DNA from: an uncultured Spirochaetales bacterium
GTDB lineage: Bacteria; Spirochaetota; Spirochaetia; Treponematales; Treponemataceae
Reading direction: 5' to 3'
Assembly (NCBI GenBank): GCA_946061495.1
Contig: CAMGSV010000091.1
Coordinates: 1 to 9,408 of the forward strand
Length of the DNA stretch: 9,408 nt
This document shows, one piece after another, positions 5,916 through 9,408 of this stretch. The translations under genes and the position numbers were made by a program. Under the pieces are notes generated by a model. It saw nothing but the letters and a program-made list of their open reading frames with translations. It ran no database searches and was not told the origin of the DNA. Each line of letters begins with the position of its first letter. Within the stretch, counting starts at the first letter, position 1.

Positions 5916-7931
5916 ATGAATATCGGAAGATTTTCATTGATTTCACTACTGTTCCTGTCCATAGCTGGTGTTTTTTTTGCCCAGAATTCCCCGGAGATAG
6001 AAATATCCAATCGACTCTATACTCATCTTGCGGAGGGAGGTTTTAGCCCCACCAAGCAATTGCTGGCTGCCGAGGGAAGCTTCCCCTATTCCATCCTGCT
6101 CCGCCATGACAACCAAACAGACCGTCAGGACCTGGAAGTAAACAGGCTCATCATCACCATGCCCCAGGATATGGCCCTGCAATACCTTCAAGAAACTGTT
6201 TCCCTCCTCAAAAAGATGGAGGATGCCACCATATCAGTAACACTGGCTCTATTGGCCAACGAGAGACCACCATTTCCAAGGGAGGAAGGTGCTCCTGCAG
6301 AGCAGCAGTGGCATCCCAGTGGCTCCCAAATATTGCTGGACAACACAGCAGACGCAGACTCCTGTGCCATCGTCATGCTGGAAACTCCCATCCAGCCACC
6401 CAAGCAGGTGACGGTGGTGCCCGGAGCCAACGGCATGATGACGCCCCTATGGCTTCTCCAGCAGCTGCCGCTGCCAATTCCCCACAACTCCCTCATTACC
6501 TACCGACTGAATCTGGCGGCAGAGAACCCTGTGCTGGCTCCATTCTTCCAGGCGGGCATGGCGGCAGTGGCCGTCAAGCTCGACCCCAGCCAAGGTGAAC
6601 AGGCCCAGGAGGTCTTTTCCGCCCTGGAGGCCATGGTACAGGAGTTCACCTCCGTGGAAAGTGCAGAAGGCTCCAGCGAGAACTACATGGTTTTCTCATT
6701 GCTGGACAATTTCTGGATTGGAGAGGAAATCTTTATACTACTGTACCTCGTCATTACCATACTGGTGTTGGCACTCCTCAGCGGCTTCTCTTTCATCGGC
6801 AGGAGGGGAGCGGCAAATAGGCGAGCATTCTTTAAAATCTGGCACCTGATTCCCATTACCATCCTCCTGTCAACCCTCTTCCTGTGGTTGGGACAATTGG
6901 TGGCCACCAGTTTTATCGAGGCAGCTCCCGCCAACACCTTTGCAATCATGGGGATAAAGACGATTTTCTCCTTCATCACCATATCCCTGCCATTTATCTT
7001 TCATCTACGACTGCGGCTGAATATCTCCCAGTTTGTCTACGGCTACCTTCTGACCTTAGTGGCAGCCATGAACGTGTTCATCTTCACCTCAATAGACCTC
7101 GTGCTGCTGTTTGTTTTCGTGATGGAATACATCGTCATCTATTTCGGCCGCCTGACACGACGCATTGTCCCCCTCGTGGTGGCATCCCTGGTGATGCTGC
7201 TGCCCTTCATTCCCTACGCACTGAATATCCTGGAATACGCCTCTCGGGACAAGCTCCTGTCAATGGCCTACTGCGGAATCTGGGGAAACATCCTCTATTC
7301 CTGTATCCTCACCCCCTTCCAAATCATGTGGCTACGAATTCTAGGACGCATTGATTTATTTGGTACACATAGAAATATTTCCCGTTTCAGAATGTTTGCC
7401 GCTGTAGGACTGACCATGGGTGCCCTGGTTGTCTCCATGACCCTGCTGGTAGGTCTTGGATCCCTGCTGCTGTACCGAACCATTCCAGGCATGAAGGAAT
7501 CAGAAACGGAAAAAACTCCCCAGGGATACATCCTGGTGGAGAGCGAGGAGCCCGTGCCGCTGAACATTTCCGTGGGGCAGACCGGCTACCTTGAGCTGCG
7601 GTCCGTGACAGTGGAGATAGACGCTGATCTGCCTGTCCTGCGATTCGACCTGGAGGTCCGTTCCCCTGGAGGCCTCCCCGTCTATGACTCCGTACTGGAC
7701 TTCCAAACGACGCAGGAGGCAGATGGCTCAGAACAAGTATTTGTGTCACGCTTCTTGATTCCAGACTATCCTGCGGAACAGAATTCCCTCCAGTACACCG
7801 CCGACAACAGTTTGAGCCAGATTGTCAAGGTCACCGTCTATCTGAAGGTGGGAGAGAATCAGGCTACTGCGGTGGAAAAGCTGGTTGCCTTGCCACCGCT
7901 GGCCGTGCCAACCCTGGGAGACCTGTCCTGA
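5916..7931 (+). CDS. Polytopic membrane protein with large extracytoplasmic N-terminal domain; unknown function
   Basis: I do not recognise this 671-residue protein with certainty. A signal peptide or signal anchor (6-22, ending FFAQ) leads to an exported domain (about 23-265). About eight membrane helices follow (near 270-294, 309-333, 343-363, 371-391, 393-410, 416-438, 451-473, 494-520). A C-terminal beta-rich domain (about 535-671; LRFDLEVRSPGGLPVY) has no charged tail. The exported domain has stretches resembling an M28 aminopeptidase fold (GSQILLDN...DADSCAIVMLET, then NPVLAPFFQAGMAAVAVKL) without the zinc ligands. M28-like domain plus many helices recalls the GPAA1/Pff1 layout, but this comparison is a weak inference. 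A T8 run lies in the signal-peptide codons (5971-5978). The gene starts at its own transcription start and shares one base with dinB (TGATG, 7929-7933), so the two are co-expressed. Confidence 0.75.
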   Translation: MNIGRFSLISLLFLSIAGVFFAQNSPEIEISNRLYTHLAEGGFSPTKQLLAAEGSFPYSILLRHDNQTDRQDLEVNRLIITMPQDMALQYLQETVSLLKKMEDATISVTLALLANERPPFPREEGAPAEQQWHPSGSQILLDNTADADSCAIVMLETPIQPPKQVTVVPGANGMMTPLWLLQQLPLPIPHNSLITYRLNLAAENPVLAPFFQAGMAAVAVKLDPSQGEQAQEVFSALEAMVQEFTSVESAEGSSENYMVFSLLDNFWIGEEIFILLYLVITILVLALLSGFSFIGRRGAANRRAFFKIWHLIPITILLSTLFLWLGQLVATSFIEAAPANTFAIMGIKTIFSFITISLPFIFHLRLRLNISQFVYGYLLTLVAAMNVFIFTSIDLVLLFVFVMEYIVIYFGRLTRRIVPLVVASLVMLLPFIPYALNILEYASRDKLLSMAYCGIWGNILYSCILTPFQIMWLRILGRIDLFGTHRNISRFRMFAAVGLTMGALVVSMTLLVGLGSLLLYRTIPGMKESETEKTPQGYILVESEEPVPLNISVGQTGYLELRSVTVEIDADLPVLRFDLEVRSPGGLPVYDSVLDFQTTQEADGSEQVFVSRFLIPDYPAEQNSLQYTADNSLSQIVKVTVYLKVGENQATAVEKLVALPPLAVPTLGDLS

Positions 7932-9124
7932 TGTTCCTCCACGTTGATCTGGACGCCTTCTTCGCCTCGGTGGAGCAGCTGGACAATCCAGAGCTGCGAG
8001 GCAAGCCGGTGATTGTGGGGGCCATGCCCGGCAGCAAGCGGGGTGTGGTGGCGGCGGCATCCTACGAAGCCAGGAAATACGGTGTCCACTCCGCCATGCC
8101 CATAGACCGGGCCTACCGGCTCTGCCCCCAAGGAATCTACCTGCGGTCAAACATGGCCCGCTACCGGGAAAAGTCCCAGGAGGTGATGGCAATCTTTGCG
8201 GAATTCTCCCCCGACGTGCAGCAAATGTCCATAGACGAAGCCTTCATCGACCTGACGGGCACCCAGCGGCTCTTTGGCCCCCCGGAGGAAACGGCAATGG
8301 CAGTCAAGCGACGGGTGCTAGAGGCCACCGGGCTCACCGTCTCCGTAGGCCTTGCCAGCAACCGCTACGTGGCAAAGATTGCCTCCGGCATGTCCAAGCC
8401 CGATGGCTTTTTCCACGTGCCGACGGGACAGGAGCAGGCCTTTATGGAGACACTGCCCCTGCACAAGGTGTGGGGTGTGGGAGAAAAGCTGCTGGAACGG
8501 CTGAAATCCCACGGCATCCACACCGTATCGGAGGCTCTTGCCCTGCCCTTGCCAACCCTGGAGCGATTTTTGGGACACGCCAGCGCCCAGTTCCTCTACA
8601 ACGCCCTGCGGGGCATGGAGGCCGCCACCTTTCGAGACGCACCCCAGTCCCGCTCCATCAGCGCCGAAAACACCTATGAGGATGATTTGATGGAGCGGTA
8701 CACCATCGGCACCGCCCTGATGGATCTATGCCAGAATGTCATGTTCCGCCTCATGAAGGAAGATTGGAAGAGCAGGACCGTCTGTGTGAAAATCCGCTAC
8801 AACGACTTTACCACCACCAGCATCCAGGAAACAGGGCCACGGTACATCGCCTCGGCAGACGACCTGTTCCAGCGGGCCTCCGCCCTCTTTGACAAGCGAT
8901 ATAACGGAAGAGGCATCCGGTTGCTGGGGGTAGGCGCTCTGAATCTGGAGCCGGGACAGGAGCCATTGCAGGCGGAACTCTTTGACTTTGGTCAGGAACG
9001 CCACCACAAGCTGGAGGAGGTGGTCCTGCAGCTGAAGGCAAAGAACCCGAACCTTCCCCTCACCAAGGCCCGCCTCCTGAGAAAGTCATCCAAGGCAAAC
9101 GCCTCGGAAAAGGGCGAGGATTGA
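7931..9124 (+). CDS. dinB: DNA polymerase IV (Y-family translesion polymerase)
   Basis: DinB copies past damaged bases and blocked forks, without proofreading. The 397-residue product carries the full family pattern: MFLHVDLDAFFASVEQ (1-16) with metal-binding D6 and the steric-gate F11, GSKRGVVAAASYEARKYGVHSAMP (34-57), catalytic SIDEAFIDLT (100-109) with D102/E103, VGLASNRYVAKIASGMSKPDG (139-159), and the helix-hairpin-helix WGVGEKLLERL (181-191). The little-finger domain spans about 240-340. QAELF (347-351) fits the sliding-clamp binding motif (QxxLF type) and is followed by an unusual basic tail of about 45 residues. A weak Shine-Dalgarno (GGGAG, about 10 nt upstream) and the TGATG overlap suggest translation coupled to the membrane protein gene. 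No LexA-type site was recognised at the operon promoter, so SOS control is not evident. Confidence 0.96.
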   Translation: MFLHVDLDAFFASVEQLDNPELRGKPVIVGAMPGSKRGVVAAASYEARKYGVHSAMPIDRAYRLCPQGIYLRSNMARYREKSQEVMAIFAEFSPDVQQMSIDEAFIDLTGTQRLFGPPEETAMAVKRRVLEATGLTVSVGLASNRYVAKIASGMSKPDGFFHVPTGQEQAFMETLPLHKVWGVGEKLLERLKSHGIHTVSEALALPLPTLERFLGHASAQFLYNALRGMEAATFRDAPQSRSISAENTYEDDLMERYTIGTALMDLCQNVMFRLMKEDWKSRTVCVKIRYNDFTTTSIQETGPRYIASADDLFQRASALFDKRYNGRGIRLLGVGALNLEPGQEPLQAELFDFGQERHHKLEEVVLQLKAKNPNLPLTKARLLRKSSKANASEKGED

Positions 9125-9156
9125 CGAAAAAGATCAAAAAAAAAGTTGTATTTGCC

Positions 9157-9185
9157 TTGACACAAACACCTGTTCATGGTAATAT
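9157..9185 (+). promoter_or_regulatory. Promoter of the tRNA-Gln/tRNA-Glu operon
   Basis: A consensus -35 box TTGACA (9157-9162) and a -10 box TAATAT (9180-9185) are 17 bp apart; the predicted start is near 9192, 9 nt before the first tRNA. An A9 tract (9136-9144) lies where an UP element would bind the alpha subunit, in keeping with a strong stable-RNA promoter. Confidence 0.65.
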
Positions 9186-9191
9186 CACCAT
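9176..9191. repeat. Near-perfect dyad centred on the tRNA promoter -10 box
   Basis: ATGGTAAT and ATCACCAT are complementary at 7 of 8 positions with no spacer, covering the -10 box and ending at the predicted start site. It could be an operator for a dimeric regulator. It lies outside the predicted transcript, so an RNA role is unlikely. Confidence 0.4.
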
Positions 9192-9200
9192 ACATTGCAT

Positions 9201-9271
9201 TCCCCGATTGTGTAATGGTAGCACCTCAGATTCTGGTTCTGATTGTGGGGGTTCGAGTCCTCCTTGGGGAA
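9201..9271 (+). tRNA. tRNA-Gln (anticodon CTG)
   Basis: All four arms fold: acceptor TCCCCGA/TTGGGGA (9201-9207 with 9264-9270, one G-T pair), D stem GTGT/GCAC, anticodon stem TCAGA/TCTGA with loop TTCTGGT (anticodon CTG at 9233-9235, reading CAG), a 4-nt variable loop, and T stem GGGGG/CCTCC around TTCGAGT. The discriminator is A9271. CCA is not encoded, so a CCA-adding enzyme must complete it. Confidence 0.95.
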
Positions 9272-9293
9272 AACAAAAAAAACGTGAAGCTTT

Positions 9294-9365
9294 GGTCCCT
9301 TCGTCTATCGGTTAGGACAAAAGATTCTCAATCTTTAAAGAGGGGTTCGATTCCCCTAGGGACTG
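9294..9365 (+). tRNA. tRNA-Glu (anticodon CTC)
   Basis: Acceptor GGTCCCT/AGGGACT (9294-9300 with 9358-9364; first pair G-T), D stem GTCT/GGAC, anticodon stem AAAGA/TCTTT with loop TTCTCAA (anticodon CTC at 9327-9329, reading GAG), variable loop of 4 nt, T stem AGGGG/CCCCT around TTCGATT. Discriminator G9365; CCA is not encoded. It follows tRNA-Gln by 22 nt and shares its promoter and terminator. Confidence 0.95.
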
Positions 9366-9367
9366 TG

Positions 9368-9398
9368 AGGCTTGGTTTTCCAAGCCTTTTATTTTTTT
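9368..9398 (+). terminator. Intrinsic terminator of the tRNA operon
   Basis: GGCTTGG (9369-9375), TTTT loop, CCAAGCC (9380-9386), extendable by an A-T pair, followed by TTTTATTTTTTT (9387-9398). It is a textbook Rho-independent terminator and starts 3 nt after the tRNA-Glu discriminator. Confidence 0.93.
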
Positions 9399-9408
9399 AA
9401 AACTGTTC

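Overview
The window is a dense bacterial housekeeping region of moderate GC content, with a fragment of a mobile element at its left edge. The source organism cannot be fixed from sequence alone. A lipoprotein with a loose FSGC lipobox, a secreted M23 endopeptidase and several unfamiliar membrane or conserved proteins next to ligA, trmB and dinB suggest a diderm, perhaps a spirochaete (Treponema/Sphaerochaeta-like). That placement is a low-confidence inference.

Layout: (1) 1-277, minus strand: frameshifted N-terminal part of an ISNCY/IS1202-type transposase. (2) 366-1334, plus strand: secreted M23 metallo-endopeptidase, driven by a promoter whose predicted start site is the A of its ATG. (3) 5816 down to 1320, minus strand: a tightly packed four-gene operon, in order a conserved protein with possible GHKL ATPase features, a lipoprotein, trmB (tRNA m7G46 methyltransferase) and ligA (NAD-dependent DNA ligase). 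The ligA 3' end overlaps the M23 gene tail to tail by 15 bp. (4) 5817-5915: a compact divergent control region. (5) 5916-9124, plus strand: a two-gene operon of a polytopic membrane protein and dinB (DNA polymerase IV), joined by a TGATG stop/start overlap. (6) 9157-9398: a tRNA operon, tRNA-Gln(CTG) and tRNA-Glu(CTC), with its own promoter and a strong intrinsic terminator.

The most interesting segment is the divergent control region. It has near-consensus sigma-70-type promoters facing both ways. It also has two copies of the 14-mer TTATACACAAAGGG, each containing a perfect DnaA-box match (TTATNCACA), flanking a 6+6 bp palindrome and overlapping the minus-strand -10 box. One operon ends in a DNA ligase and the other in a translesion polymerase, so a shared operator here could link replication status to DNA repair capacity; this is a hypothesis. 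Other notable points are two probable leaderless mRNAs, a ten-T tract in the lipoprotein signal peptide that could phase-vary, an AUG-UGA start-stop overlapping the GTG start of the first minus-strand gene, and a dyad centred on the tRNA promoter -10. No CRISPR array, complete insertion sequence, toxin-antitoxin pair or defence system was seen.
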